Assembly (NCBI GenBank): GCA_004293445.1
Contig: RDYP01000005.1
Location: 62,001 to 126,000, forward strand
Direction: 5' to 3'
Source: Verrucomicrobiota bacterium
GTDB taxonomy: Bacteria; Verrucomicrobiota; Verrucomicrobiia; Verrucomicrobiales; Akkermansiaceae
Length of the DNA: 64,000 nucleotides
Part shown: positions 37,326-46,700 of the stretch, piece after piece
Layout of the letters: each line of letters opens with the position of its first letter
Numbering within the stretch: position 1 is the stretch's first letter
Program-made: the position numbers and the translations under genes
Notes under the pieces: model-generated
The model's input: only the letters and a program-made list of their open reading frames with translations
Database searches by the model: none
Told to the model about the DNA's origin: nothing

Positions 37326-37340
37326 CCGGGATCACCCCGG
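37326..37340 (-). terminator. Hairpin after the 236-aa secreted protein gene
   Basis: CCGGG-ATCAC-CCCGG is a 5-bp stem 6 nt past the stop at 37347. The flank carries a run of A rather than U on the minus-strand transcript, so intrinsic termination is doubtful. Confidence 0.3.
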
Positions 37341-37346
37341 GCAAGA

Positions 37347-38057
37347 CTAGGGCGCGGCGGCCGTGCCAGCGGGGGCTGCGATCGACGGCACGTCGAAGAA
37401 GCGATACACGCCGACGGGCTTCGATGCGTGCTTGCCATCGAAGAGGAAAACGAAATTCCGTCGCCCCGGGCGGTGTCCCCAGACGGCGGAGTAGACGAGC
37501 TTCGCCTTGCCCTTGTCAAAGACCGCCATCTGCATTGGCAGGTCGAGCGTTTCCTTTCCCCAAGAGAGGTCGCCGACGATGGTATCGCGACCAGCTGGCA
37601 GGCCGAATTTCTCGCCGCCGAGGATCACGGAGATCGGCTGGCGGGAGAAGTTGAAGAAGCGATAGTCGCCCGCCTTGCTCTTGCCGGTCGAGATGTCGTA
37701 AGGGCGCAGCTTGAGCGGCTCCTTGCCCGACTTCAGGCAAAGCATGAGGATGCGGTTGCAGTCGAGCGGCAGGTCGACGGAGGCGACCGGCGCGGGCAGG
37801 GGCTCGGCGGTGAATTCGGCGGCGCTGGCGCGGAGGACGAATCGCCGTGGTCCCTTGTAGGGAAGCGGCTGGCTGAGACCGGTGAGATTGGCTTGGAAGG
37901 GCTGAGGCACCTTGCCATCGAAGAAGAAAAGGTCCGTTACCGGATCATGGAGAGCCAGGGTCAGGATCTGGGTGCTGACCGCGGGAGGCGGGGTTTGAGC
38001 CAGAGCGGGCAGGCAAGAGAAGCCGATCAAAAGCAGCGGGACGAGACGGGAAATCAT
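37347..38057 (-). CDS. Small secreted protein of unknown function, next to Verru_Chthon A
   Basis: This 236-residue protein has a signal peptide (MISRLVPLLLIGFSCLPALA). The mature part is probably all-beta (ILTLALHDPVTDLFFFDG, then DYRFFNFSRQPISVILGG). I recognise no domain. ATG at 38057 is chosen because it gives the signal peptide and follows the upstream stop by 13 bp; a longer in-frame reading back to 38231 would run into the upstream gene. The position suggests co-transcription with the pseudopilin-like gene and perhaps a role with it at the cell envelope. Confidence 0.75.
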   Translation of the reverse strand: MISRLVPLLLIGFSCLPALAQTPPPAVSTQILTLALHDPVTDLFFFDGKVPQPFQANLTGLSQPLPYKGPRRFVLRASAAEFTAEPLPAPVASVDLPLDCNRILMLCLKSGKEPLKLRPYDISTGKSKAGDYRFFNFSRQPISVILGGEKFGLPAGRDTIVGDLSWGKETLDLPMQMAVFDKGKAKLVYSAVWGHRPGRRNFVFLFDGKHASKPVGVYRFFDVPSIAAPAGTAAAP

Positions 38058-38070
38058 GGCGGGTTGGGCT

Positions 38071-41000
38071 TCAGGCTGAGGCGTCGGGCAGCCAGCGGAA
38101 AGAAACAATTTCATAACGGCGCCCGAACTTGCGATTGGCGTCGGACTTGAGATCGACGAGCGCGAAGTGCGGCGGATCGATCGGATCGACATACGATGGA
38201 CTGCGCTGGACGAAGGCCTCGCACCAAGCACGGGCGATCACCTTGCCGCTGCCATCGAGCGCCTCGCCGCAGGCCCGGATCCGGAAGTAGTCCGAGCGCG
38301 GCTGAAGCAGGGGAGCGAGGGACTGCAGGACATCGCCCTGAAGCAGGTAGGACGCGCAACCGGCGGTATTCGATTCATTGGTGATCGCGTTGGAGAAGGC
38401 CGCGCCCGTGGGCTTGGCGGCGGCGGCACCAACGCTCTCGGGCAGCTTGCTGTTCACGCTGCGGTCGAGCGCCGCTTGGAGGGCGCCTTTCAATTTGTGA
38501 TCGTTCTTGGAAGCGTCCGGGTTGCGATTGACGAACTCGCCAAGCGAGCGGAAGGGACCGCGCTCCTTGACTTCCTTGACGATTTCGGTGGCGAGTTGTT
38601 GGAGTTCGTCTTCGGACAACTGGCGCCAGCCCTGCCAGAATCCGGGCTCTTCGCCGCTGCCACCTTGGGCGAAAGGCTCCGAGGTCAGGACGTGGCTGAA
38701 GCGGTTGAAACGGATGCCCTCCGGCTTGTTCCAGGAGGGAGTGCCGCCCGATGGCTTGATGACCGGAAGTTCCGCCGTGGTCATTGAGGAAAGCATGGCC
38801 TTCCACGCGGTCACGGAGGTCGAGTTCACGTTGAAGGCGCCCTTGACCAAGACCCGCGAGGCCAAGGCTTCCGGGGCACGCTCGGCGCTTTGCGTGATCA
38901 AGGCATCGATCCCCGTATCGCCGGGACCCGGCTGAAAGACCATGCGCGGGTTGGGCAGGACCGTTTCCCCGGAGACCAGCTTTTTCAGGTTGAAGAAGTT
39001 GTCGAAGGACGAGCCGCTGCTGGCGACGTAGTCGATGCCAAGGGTCGAGAAGAAGAAACCGTCCCAGAGTCGGCTGTTCACCTCGTGGGAGATGTCGACG
39101 ACGTTGAGTCCCTTCTTGCCGGAGAAATTGCTGGAGATGGTCGAGTTCAGCGGAATGCGAGGGTTGGCGTAGGAATTGCCGACGACGAATCCGGGCTCGA
39201 AGTTGTAGCGCGAGAGGTGGGCGTGCTGGAACTGACCGATCGAGACCAGTGGGCTGCGCGGGGCATCATAGACGATCACATGGGTCTGGCCGGTGGTCGT
39301 GTTGGAAGGACCGCCGTAGCCGCGGTAGCGCTTGATGTTGCTGGGATCGACCTGCGGTTCCGGCTCCGCACGGCCGCCTTCACCGATCAGTCCGCGATTG
39401 CCACCGAAGCCGTCGCCAACCTGACCGGACGGCGCGGGATCGTGAGTGCCGCCCATCAGGTGGGAAGTCAGATGCCAGCCACTGCGATCTTTGCCTTCGA
39501 CCTTCGAGCCATCCCAAGCCGGATTGGTGACGAAGGCGCGCGGGTTGGAATCGATCCATCCACGCAAGCGTTGGTTCTTGTCCACCATGCTCATCTGGGT
39601 GCTGGTGCGGCCGAAGAAGGACCAAGTGGCGATGTGGGCGACCACGCTCTCACCCGCGAGATCGTCGATCAGGAATTTCTCCTTGGTGGTGTTGTTGGTG
39701 GCGCCACCTTTCCAACCGGAAACGACGGCTTCGGGCACCTTCATCTTCGGCCCCGCATCCCCGTTCCAGAGTTCTGTCGAACGGAGCAAGACATTGCCTC
39801 CCGACTTCAGGGTGAACCAAGTGGATGCGGTTTTCGCGACATCGAGCGATGGATAGCGCTTGATGGTTTCGGGACTCTGAGTGTCTTGCAGGATGATGTC
39901 GCCGAACCACGCTTCGTAGCCGGAAGGCACGAGTCGGTCGGCCGCCGTGCCGTCCTTCGCTTCATAGGAAAGATCGACCACGAAGGCACCCTTCTCACTC
40001 CAGCCGGACTTCAGTTTATAAGATTGGCCGGCTTTGATCTGGATCTGGTCGGTGACGGAAAAGAGGCGGAATTCACCGGGTTCGAGATCGATCGACTCCG
40101 TCTCCACCGAGAAGTATTTGCCATCGGTCTGCTTCTCCGGGGTGGGGATGCCGCCGCCGGCGTTCCAAGCGTCGCGGAGCCAGAGGAAAGTGATGCGGGA
40201 GTCGGACCCATCTTTCTTCGAGTAGTTGAGACGGAAGTAAGGATAGAGGGCCCACTGGAGCTGATAAGGAGCCGCCTTGATTTTGACGTTGTAGGGATTC
40301 CAGAGGCCGAAGACCGGCTTGAGCTCGACCTGGGCGCGGAACTGCTTGGGCGCGTTTGGCGCCGCACCCGCCGCGGGAGGAGCCGGCTTGGCTTTGAGAC
40401 GGAAGCCCATTTGCAGAGTCGACACCACCGGCTGGAGCGGGCTGTTGGTGTGCTGGAAGTCGTTTTGGTAGGTGCCGGCATTGTGGCGGGTGTAGGGGAG
40501 CCAGTCGCGAAAGCGGAGGTCGGCCCAAGGAATTGGGTTCGCACCAACGACAGGGTATTCCTGACCGGTCGCGTTCTGCCAAAGGGTGGCGTAATTCCAA
40601 AGATTCCCCCAGTTCGGGCCTGCTTGGATCGAGCCGTCCTTGCTGGCCGACTTGCTGAGGAAGAATTTCTTGGCATCGGCGACATTGAACTGAGTGATGT
40701 TCGCCCCGTTGTGAGTCATCGCCCCGGCGGTGGCGCCCATGTAGCGCGCCGCGTATTTCTTGCTTTTCTGGGACTTGTCGAAAATCAGAGAAAGGTCGGC
40801 TTTCATCCCGCCGTCGACCACATTGACCGGCAGCCCGAATCCGCCTGTCGTGAGGTCGTCGAAATGAAGGGAAGGCACCTCGCGGTCGGACGCGGCAAGA
40901 CCGGCCGTCGCGACCGAAACGAGCGTCGCGCGGTCAAGCTTCTCGTCTTCAGCCAGCTTGGCCATGGCACCACCCACCGCTTCGAGCCCGGGTTCGGTGG

Positions 41001-41577
41001 GCGATTGTGAGAGGGCAATGCGTTTCCGGTCGGAATTCGGCGCCATTTTCGGCGGCTCGATGTCGACCCGCGCTTTCGCTCCTTCATCACCGATCCACCA
41101 GCCGTAGCGACCGGGGATGCCATTGCCAGTGGCGGCGAGCTGCACCGCAGGGACACTGATCCGCTTGGCGGCATCGGGGAAGTCGACCACGGTCAGCTCC
41201 CCGTCCGTTGCTCCGGCGACCGGGTCGGGAGTCTCACCGCTCACCAGCCATTTGACGTCCTCTTTTTTCGCACCAAGCGCCGTGCTCCACGCCCCAGTCC
41301 ACTTCGTCTGCTTGGTGCCGGGCACAACCTCCGACGAGGCGGTCACGGCCTGATCCGGACCGGCGGTTTTTTGCAACTCGCCGAGCGCGAGCAACAGGGC
41401 CATCCGGGCATTCGCCTTGGCGGTCTGGAGCGCTTCCGACTGGCTCGACGAACGGAGAGAAATCGCGCTGATCCCGAGAAGTCCTACCGAAATCACGACC
41501 AGCAGGACCATGAGGCTGAGGGAAATCACCAGAGCGAAGCCCCGCGGCGATCTGGTTTTCGAAGGATTGAGAGTCAT
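38071..41577 (-). CDS. Verru_Chthon cassette protein A (pseudopilin-like large protein)
   Basis: This 1168-residue protein has a type IV prepilin-like N-terminus: basic leader MTLNPSKTRSPRG, then FALVISLSLMVLLVVISVGL as the hydrophobic helix, then a helix rich in Ala/Arg (ANARMALLLALGELQK). The long remainder is a type II secretion minor-pilin-like ectodomain, with Trp-rich beta regions and segments such as NPRIPLNSTISSNFSGK. It matches what I know of the Verru_Chthon cassette A family, which normally travels with smaller cassette proteins B, C and D. None of those is visible here; only a small secreted unknown follows. ATG at 41577 is chosen because the leader begins there; the longer upstream reading has no prepilin context. 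The role is unknown, probably envelope assembly or surface structures. Confidence 0.82.
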   Translation of the reverse strand: MTLNPSKTRSPRGFALVISLSLMVLLVVISVGLLGISAISLRSSSQSEALQTAKANARMALLLALGELQKTAGPDQAVTASSEVVPGTKQTKWTGAWSTALGAKKEDVKWLVSGETPDPVAGATDGELTVVDFPDAAKRISVPAVQLAATGNGIPGRYGWWIGDEGAKARVDIEPPKMAPNSDRKRIALSQSPTEPGLEAVGGAMAKLAEDEKLDRATLVSVATAGLAASDREVPSLHFDDLTTGGFGLPVNVVDGGMKADLSLIFDKSQKSKKYAARYMGATAGAMTHNGANITQFNVADAKKFFLSKSASKDGSIQAGPNWGNLWNYATLWQNATGQEYPVVGANPIPWADLRFRDWLPYTRHNAGTYQNDFQHTNSPLQPVVSTLQMGFRLKAKPAPPAAGAAPNAPKQFRAQVELKPVFGLWNPYNVKIKAAPYQLQWALYPYFRLNYSKKDGSDSRITFLWLRDAWNAGGGIPTPEKQTDGKYFSVETESIDLEPGEFRLFSVTDQIQIKAGQSYKLKSGWSEKGAFVVDLSYEAKDGTAADRLVPSGYEAWFGDIILQDTQSPETIKRYPSLDVAKTASTWFTLKSGGNVLLRSTELWNGDAGPKMKVPEAVVSGWKGGATNNTTKEKFLIDDLAGESVVAHIATWSFFGRTSTQMSMVDKNQRLRGWIDSNPRAFVTNPAWDGSKVEGKDRSGWHLTSHLMGGTHDPAPSGQVGDGFGGNRGLIGEGGRAEPEPQVDPSNIKRYRGYGGPSNTTTGQTHVIVYDAPRSPLVSIGQFQHAHLSRYNFEPGFVVGNSYANPRIPLNSTISSNFSGKKGLNVVDISHEVNSRLWDGFFFSTLGIDYVASSGSSFDNFFNLKKLVSGETVLPNPRMVFQPGPGDTGIDALITQSAERAPEALASRVLVKGAFNVNSTSVTAWKAMLSSMTTAELPVIKPSGGTPSWNKPEGIRFNRFSHVLTSEPFAQGGSGEEPGFWQGWRQLSEDELQQLATEIVKEVKERGPFRSLGEFVNRNPDASKNDHKLKGALQAALDRSVNSKLPESVGAAAAKPTGAAFSNAITNESNTAGCASYLLQGDVLQSLAPLLQPRSDYFRIRACGEALDGSGKVIARAWCEAFVQRSPSYVDPIDPPHFALVDLKSDANRKFGRRYEIVSFRWLPDASA

Positions 41578-41715
41578 GGCGAGATTGGGTTTGCGACGCT
41601 GCCGGTATGGGCAATGTCGGGACAATATGCTCGGTTCCCGGGGCGCGGACCAGAGGAGATGACGTATTCCTTCTGCGGAATTGCGCATTTTTTCCGCCGC
41701 GTCGTCGGTGGATTT

Positions 41716-41730
41716 CCCCCATTCAGGGGG
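41716..41730 (-). terminator. Hairpin after the chromate transporter gene
   Basis: CCCCC-ATTCA-GGGGG forms a 5-bp G/C-only stem about 17 nt past the stop at 41748. No U-tract follows. The remaining stretch to 41578 presumably holds the promoter of the Verru_Chthon A gene, but I could not assign one. Confidence 0.4.
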
Positions 41731-41747
41731 GGATTTGCCGTCCATTT

Positions 41748-43061
41748 TCAGGATAGCGCCTGAATCAGGCCCGCAACGGCGCAGGCGGCGAGGACCGGGA
41801 TCACGCCAAGCTTGAAGCGCTCGATCGCGAACCAGGCGACAAGGGCAACCAGAGCAACAAAAAGATCCGGTTCGCCGCCGACTTCAGGCCACAGGGCTTC
41901 GCGGGTGAAAGACACGGCGAGATTGAGGATGACACCGACCACTGCGGCGGTGATTCCAGTCAGCGCCGCAGCCAGCGCCGGGCGCTCGCGCAGACCCTCG
42001 ACGTGGGGCGCGCCGAGAAAGACAAACAGGAAGCAGGGCAGGAAGGTCACCCAGGTGGTGATCGCCGCACCGAGCGCCGCGGCGGCCAAGGGCGGGAGCC
42101 CACCGGGATGCTGCCAGGCGGCGACGAAGCCGACAAACTGGAGCACCATGATCAGCGGACCCGGCGTGGTTTCCGCGAGACCCAAACCCGCCATCATCTG
42201 GCGCTTGGCCAACCAGTCGAAATGCTCCACCGCCATCTGGGCGACATAGGGAAGCACCGCGTAGGCACCCCCGATGGTCACCAGCGCGGCCTTGCTGAAA
42301 AACAGGCCTTGCTGGAAATGGATGCCGTTCCAACCCAGCAACAACCCACAGGCAAACACCGGCATCCACCACAGCATCAGACAGAGGCCGCAGACTCGCC
42401 ATGTCCGACCCCAACTGGCAGCCAGAGGCAGGGCCAGTTCGGCACAGACCACCGACGCACCTCCATCGGCGGCGTGCCCCTTGCCCGCCGGAAACTGACT
42501 CGGAAAACGCCGTCCACCGAGCCAACCGACCAGCGCGGCGACGGCAAGGATGATGACGAAGGAGATGTGGAAAAAATGGATCGCGACGAAGGCCGCCGCC
42601 GCCAGCGACCACAACGCCGGACTTTTCAGTGCCTTGCCGCCGATCCTTTTGACCGCCGCAAAAACGATCGCAATCACTGCGGGGATCAGCCCGTGGAAAA
42701 GTCCCTGCACCCAAGCCAACTCGCCGCCGGCCATGTAGAGCCAGCTGAGTCCGAAAAGGATGAACACCGAAGGCAGCACGAACAACACACCGGCAGCAAT
42801 CCCGCCACGCGCGCCGTGCAGCCGCCAGCCAAGATAGGTCGCCAGCTGCTGCGCCTCCGGCCCCGGGAGCAGCATGCAGAAATTCAGCGCGTGCAGAAAA
42901 TGGTCCTCACTGAGCCAGCGACGCTTTTCAACCAGCTCGCGGTGCATGATCGAAATCTGCCCGGCGGGCCCGCCGAAGCTGATCCACCCGAGCTTCACCC
43001 AGAAGCGCAAGGCCTCGCGGAAATCCGGCACTTTTGGTCGATCCTCGCTCAGTTGGTTCAT
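41748..43061 (-). CDS. chrA: Chromate transporter (CHR family), two-domain
   Basis: This 437-residue inner-membrane protein has two homologous CHR halves. The N-half has FWVKLGWISFGGPAGQISIM and LNFCMLLPGPEAQQLATYLG; the C-half has FFSKAALVTIGGAYAVLPYV and GLAETTPGPLIMVLQFVGF. The duplicated GG-P and PGP motifs are the family signature. Members export chromate by proton exchange, though many are uncharacterised. ATG at 43061 (MNQLSEDRP) is chosen because the reading upstream to 43100 adds only a short basic stretch inside the divergent promoter region. It stands alone, divergent from the glycosidase/GT operon. Confidence 0.92.
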   Translation of the reverse strand: MNQLSEDRPKVPDFREALRFWVKLGWISFGGPAGQISIMHRELVEKRRWLSEDHFLHALNFCMLLPGPEAQQLATYLGWRLHGARGGIAAGVLFVLPSVFILFGLSWLYMAGGELAWVQGLFHGLIPAVIAIVFAAVKRIGGKALKSPALWSLAAAAFVAIHFFHISFVIILAVAALVGWLGGRRFPSQFPAGKGHAADGGASVVCAELALPLAASWGRTWRVCGLCLMLWWMPVFACGLLLGWNGIHFQQGLFFSKAALVTIGGAYAVLPYVAQMAVEHFDWLAKRQMMAGLGLAETTPGPLIMVLQFVGFVAAWQHPGGLPPLAAAALGAAITTWVTFLPCFLFVFLGAPHVEGLRERPALAAALTGITAAVVGVILNLAVSFTREALWPEVGGEPDLFVALVALVAWFAIERFKLGVIPVLAACAVAGLIQALS

Positions 43062-43122
43062 TGGGAGACAAGCCGACCTTGCCCGTCTCATCGGACGCAC
43101 TCAAGCCCGCATCGATTGCCAA

Positions 43123-43151
43123 TTGCCAGCCACAGCAACCGGGCTTCTATT
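43123..43151 (+). promoter_or_regulatory. Candidate sigma-70 promoter for the four-gene plus-strand operon
   Basis: TTGCCA (43123-43128, 5 of 6 matches to TTGACA) lies exactly 17 bp before TCTATT (43146-43151, 4 of 6 to TATAAT). The -35 sits in a tandem 7-mer ATTGCCA-ATTGCCA (43115-43128). Transcription from about 43158 would make ATG 43204 the first usable start. Confidence 0.45.
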
Positions 43152-43203
43152 GCAGATGCGGCCGGATTTTTTCGACCGTCCGAATTCCTCAACCCTCGCG
43201 CCG

Positions 43204-45414
43204 ATGTTCCGCTGGCTGCCATGGAAGTTCTTCGTGAAGCACGCCGCGCGGCGCTACGGGGTGCTCGATCCCGCCAACTTCCTCGCCCGCATCCGCCGCT
43301 TCGCGCAGCCGTCGGAGGTGGCCGAGCCACTCGAACTCCTGCGTGCCGGCATCGTCTTCCACGCCCGCGGCCTCGTGAATACCAAAGCGATCCAGCACAA
43401 CCTCGACTGGGTCTGGCCCTACTGGGTCGAGCGCCAATTCAATCCCGACGATTCTTCCTTCGTTCCCCGGGCCTTCTCGTTCAGCCACATCAATCTCACC
43501 CACCGCAACTGGACCGCAGTCGGCAGACCGGGCGTCGCCGTTTATCCCATCGTCGACCCGCGCGGCCTAGTCACGCCGCTCCACGATGGCTGGTCGCTGG
43601 ACTTCTGGATCGTCGGCGACTCCGGCCAGAGCCTGTTGCCGAGTCAACTCGACGACCACGCCATCTCCCAGCAACTGCTGTTGGAGCCGGAACTCGTGGT
43701 TCTGACGCACGGCGAAATCCAAGGCAAACGGATCGAACTCGCGACCCGGATGAGCCCGTCCGCCACCTGCATCAGCGACATCGCGGCACGCAGCGAGGAA
43801 GACGGCTGGTTGGTCGTAGCCATCCGTCCTTACAATCCCGAAGGCATCCAGTTCATTCAAGAACTCGCTTTCCACTCCACCACCCGCAGCTTTCGCGTCA
43901 ACCACGAGGCCAGCGTCCGCTTCAGCGATTCACCCGACGCCCTGCGACTGGCCCACTACGCCGAAGGTGACGTCGGACTGGACCTCCCCGGAGGCGACTC
44001 GCGTCAGGAAATCCACTGCGAGGTCGGCATGGCGACCGGTGCCGCCTTGTTCCGCCTGCGCGCCGGGACCACCCGCGAACTCGCGGTGGAAGTCCCGCTC
44101 GATCGCGACCTGCGCTCTCTCCGAACGCCGGCCGATCCCGCGCTGTCCTGGGACGAAGCCCTCCTCGACCAAGCCCGACTGGACCTACCCGACGCACGGA
44201 TGAAGTTCCTCTACGACGCCGCCCTGCGTAGCCTGCTGCTACTTTCGGCGGACGAGCTGGTACCAGGACCTTACACCTACCGCCGCTTCTGGTTTCGCGA
44301 TGCCTGCCTGATGCTTCACCCGATGCTGCTCTGCGGGCAGCTCGATCGCGCCACGCGCATCCTCTCGACCTTTCCCCGACGCCAGACCTTTGCCGGGTAT
44401 TTTCTGTCGCAGGAAGGCGAATGGGATTCCAACGGTCAAGTCCTTTGGATCGCCGCACGCCACGCGGAATTGAGCGGCGAGATGCCCGGACTTGAAATGC
44501 AGCAGGCCTTGAAAAAGGCCGTACGCTGGTTGGCAAAAAAACGCCTCCCGAGCACCGGCCTGCTACCCGCCGGCTTCAGCGCCGAACACCTCGGGCCGAA
44601 CGACTTCTACTACTGGGACAACTACTGGGCACTCGCCGGCCTACGCGCGATGTCCCGACTCTGGCAGGCCGATGGCGACCCCTTCGCAGACGAGGCGCAA
44701 AAGCTCGCGGCGGACTTCGCCGAGAGCATCCGCAAGAGCATCGATACCATCCCGCCCGCCCGCAGCCGCGGTGCCATCCCCGCCGCACCCGGCCGCCGCA
44801 TGGACGCAGGTGCCATCGGGTCCATGGTTGCCGATTACCCGCTCCAAATCACCGCCCCGGGAGACCCGCAAGTGATGAAGACCGCCGGATTTCTGCTCGA
44901 CCACTGCTGCCACCAAGGCGGGTTTTTCCAAGAAATGATCCACTCGGGGATCAACGCGTATCTCACCCTCGACCTCGCCCAAACCTTTCTCCGGGCCGGC
45001 GACCCGCGCTTCGCGAGGCTGATCCGGCGCGTCGCCGAACTCGCCTCCCCCACCGGGCAATGGCCCGAAGCCATCCACCCCCGCACCCTTGGAGGCTGCA
45101 TGGGCGACGGCCAACACGGCTGGGCCGCCGCCGAGTGGATCATGATGATGCGAAACTGCTTCGTCCGCGAGGAAGACGACGAGCTGGTTCTAGGCTCGGG
45201 CGTCCTCCCCGAATGGCTGGCAAAGGGCAGCGAACCCGCCTTCGGCCCCACCCTCACCCGCTGGGGCAGGGTCAGCGTTCGCCTCAACAGCGAGCGGCTC
45301 CATCTCGACGCCACTTGGCGCGGCGCAGCTCCCCGCGTCCGCGTCGCCCTCCCCGGCCACCTCAGCATCCTCGCCACACCCGGCCAACGCGAATTCCCCC
45401 TCCTCCCGATATGA
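43204..45414 (+). CDS. Six-hairpin (alpha/alpha)6 glycosidase-like protein
   Basis: This 736-residue protein has no signal peptide. The N-terminal ~330 residues are a beta-sandwich-like region. The C-terminal half has helical-barrel features seen in GH15/GH63/GH65-type enzymes: YTYRRFWFRDACLMLHPMLL, GYFLSQEGEWDSNGQVLW, FYYWDNYWALAGLRAMSRL and MGDGQHGWAAAEWIMMMRN. Acidic residues in RDAC, EGEWDSNGQ and YWDNY would fit a catalytic pocket, but I cannot assign a family or activity. ATG at 43204 is chosen because a candidate promoter overlaps the alternative ATG at 43156. The stop overlaps the next gene's ATG as ATGA. Its neighbours are a GT4 glycosyltransferase and a phosphodiesterase, so it may trim or debranch a glucan or glycolipid head group in the cytoplasm. 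Confidence 0.78.
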   Translation: MFRWLPWKFFVKHAARRYGVLDPANFLARIRRFAQPSEVAEPLELLRAGIVFHARGLVNTKAIQHNLDWVWPYWVERQFNPDDSSFVPRAFSFSHINLTHRNWTAVGRPGVAVYPIVDPRGLVTPLHDGWSLDFWIVGDSGQSLLPSQLDDHAISQQLLLEPELVVLTHGEIQGKRIELATRMSPSATCISDIAARSEEDGWLVVAIRPYNPEGIQFIQELAFHSTTRSFRVNHEASVRFSDSPDALRLAHYAEGDVGLDLPGGDSRQEIHCEVGMATGAALFRLRAGTTRELAVEVPLDRDLRSLRTPADPALSWDEALLDQARLDLPDARMKFLYDAALRSLLLLSADELVPGPYTYRRFWFRDACLMLHPMLLCGQLDRATRILSTFPRRQTFAGYFLSQEGEWDSNGQVLWIAARHAELSGEMPGLEMQQALKKAVRWLAKKRLPSTGLLPAGFSAEHLGPNDFYYWDNYWALAGLRAMSRLWQADGDPFADEAQKLAADFAESIRKSIDTIPPARSRGAIPAAPGRRMDAGAIGSMVADYPLQITAPGDPQVMKTAGFLLDHCCHQGGFFQEMIHSGINAYLTLDLAQTFLRAGDPRFARLIRRVAELASPTGQWPEAIHPRTLGGCMGDGQHGWAAAEWIMMMRNCFVREEDDELVLGSGVLPEWLAKGSEPAFGPTLTRWGRVSVRLNSERLHLDATWRGAAPRVRVALPGHLSILATPGQREFPLLPI

Positions 45415-46700
45415 AAATCGCGCTCTTCACCAATACCTACCTCCCCCACGTCGGCGGCGTCGCCCGCTCCGTCCAAACCCTCGCCGAGGCCTGCCGCGCG
45501 CGCGGCCACCAAGTTCGGGTCGTTGCCCCGGAATTCGAAAACGCGACGCCTCAGCCCGATGTCCTCCGCGTTCCGGCGATCCAACATTTCCACGGCAGCG
45601 ACTTCTCCGTCCGCCTGCCGGTCCCAAACCTGATCCGCGACTTCATGGACGACTTCCGACCGGACATCATCCACAGCCACCATCCCTTTCTGTTAGGCGA
45701 CGCCGCCCTCCGCGAATCCTGGAAAATGCGAGTGCCTCTCGTCTTCACCCACCACACCCTCTACGAGCGCTACACGCACTACATCCCCCTCGACTCCCCC
45801 GCCCTCCAGCGCTTCGCCCTCCGCCTCGCCTGCGAATACTGCGAACTCTGCAATCAAGTCATCGCCCCCAGCGAAAGCATCGCCCGCCTCCTGCGCGAGC
45901 GCGGTGTGAGCAGCCCCATCACCGCCATCCCGACCGGGATCGACACCGCTTTCTTCGCCGCCGGCAAAGGCACGCGCTTCCGCAAGCGAGCGGGAATCCC
46001 GCACGATGCCCAGGTGATCGGCCACACCGGCCGCCTCGCGCGGGAAAAAAACCTGCTCTTCCTGGCCGATGCCCTCGCGCCCCTGCTCGCCGCCGACCGG
46101 AACCGCATCTTCCTCGTCGTCGGCGATGGCGATGCCCGTGCGGAAATGCTCGACCATCTCCGCCCCCACGCCACGGCCGACCAGCTGTGCTTCGTCGGCA
46201 GTCAGTCCGGCAGCGACCTCGCCGATGCCTACGCCGCGATGGACTGCTTCGCCTTCGCCTCCCAGACCGAGACCCAGGGCCTCGTCCTCGCCGAAGCCAT
46301 GGCCGCGGGCAAACCCGTCGTCGCCCTCGACGGTCCCGGCGTCCGCGAAATTCTCCACGACCAGCAAAACGGCTTGCTGCTCGATGCCCACGCCAGCACG
46401 CACGACTTCGGCAAGGCTCTCGCCCGACTGCTGCACGACCCCGCCTTGTCCGCCTCCTACTCCCGCGCCGCCCGCAACAGTGCCGCGAGTTACGACCGCG
46501 ACCACTGCATCGACCGCGTGCTCGACTGCTACGCCGCCCTGATCGAACGCCACCCGCACGACCCCAGTGCCGCCGACCCAGGAACCTGGGACCGCCTGCT
46601 CGCGGGCATCAGCGTCGAGTGGAGCCTGCTCGTCGAAAAAATGTCGGCTGCCGCCGCCGCCGTCAGCCCCAGCCCAGCTACGGAGGCCCATCGTGATTAG
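45411..46700 (+). CDS. GT4-family glycosyltransferase, diacylglycerol-glycosyltransferase-like
   Basis: This 429-residue GT-B fold protein has the N-terminal motif MKIALFTNTYLPHVGGVARS, typical of GT4 enzymes that glycosylate diacylglycerol or related acceptors. IIHSHHPFLLGDAAL follows. The C-domain has GHTGRLAREKNLLFLADAL, the donor-binding region, and the EX7E motif (ETQGLVLAEAMAAGKPVV). The last ~50 residues are a Pro/Ala-rich extension. It overlaps the upstream glycosidase-like gene by 4 bases and the downstream phosphodiesterase by 8 bases. Together these suggest glycolipid synthesis or remodelling. The acceptor is not determined. Confidence 0.87.
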   Translation: MKIALFTNTYLPHVGGVARSVQTLAEACRARGHQVRVVAPEFENATPQPDVLRVPAIQHFHGSDFSVRLPVPNLIRDFMDDFRPDIIHSHHPFLLGDAALRESWKMRVPLVFTHHTLYERYTHYIPLDSPALQRFALRLACEYCELCNQVIAPSESIARLLRERGVSSPITAIPTGIDTAFFAAGKGTRFRKRAGIPHDAQVIGHTGRLAREKNLLFLADALAPLLAADRNRIFLVVGDGDARAEMLDHLRPHATADQLCFVGSQSGSDLADAYAAMDCFAFASQTETQGLVLAEAMAAGKPVVALDGPGVREILHDQQNGLLLDAHASTHDFGKALARLLHDPALSASYSRAARNSAASYDRDHCIDRVLDCYAALIERHPHDPSAADPGTWDRLLAGISVEWSLLVEKMSAAAAAVSPSPATEAHRD

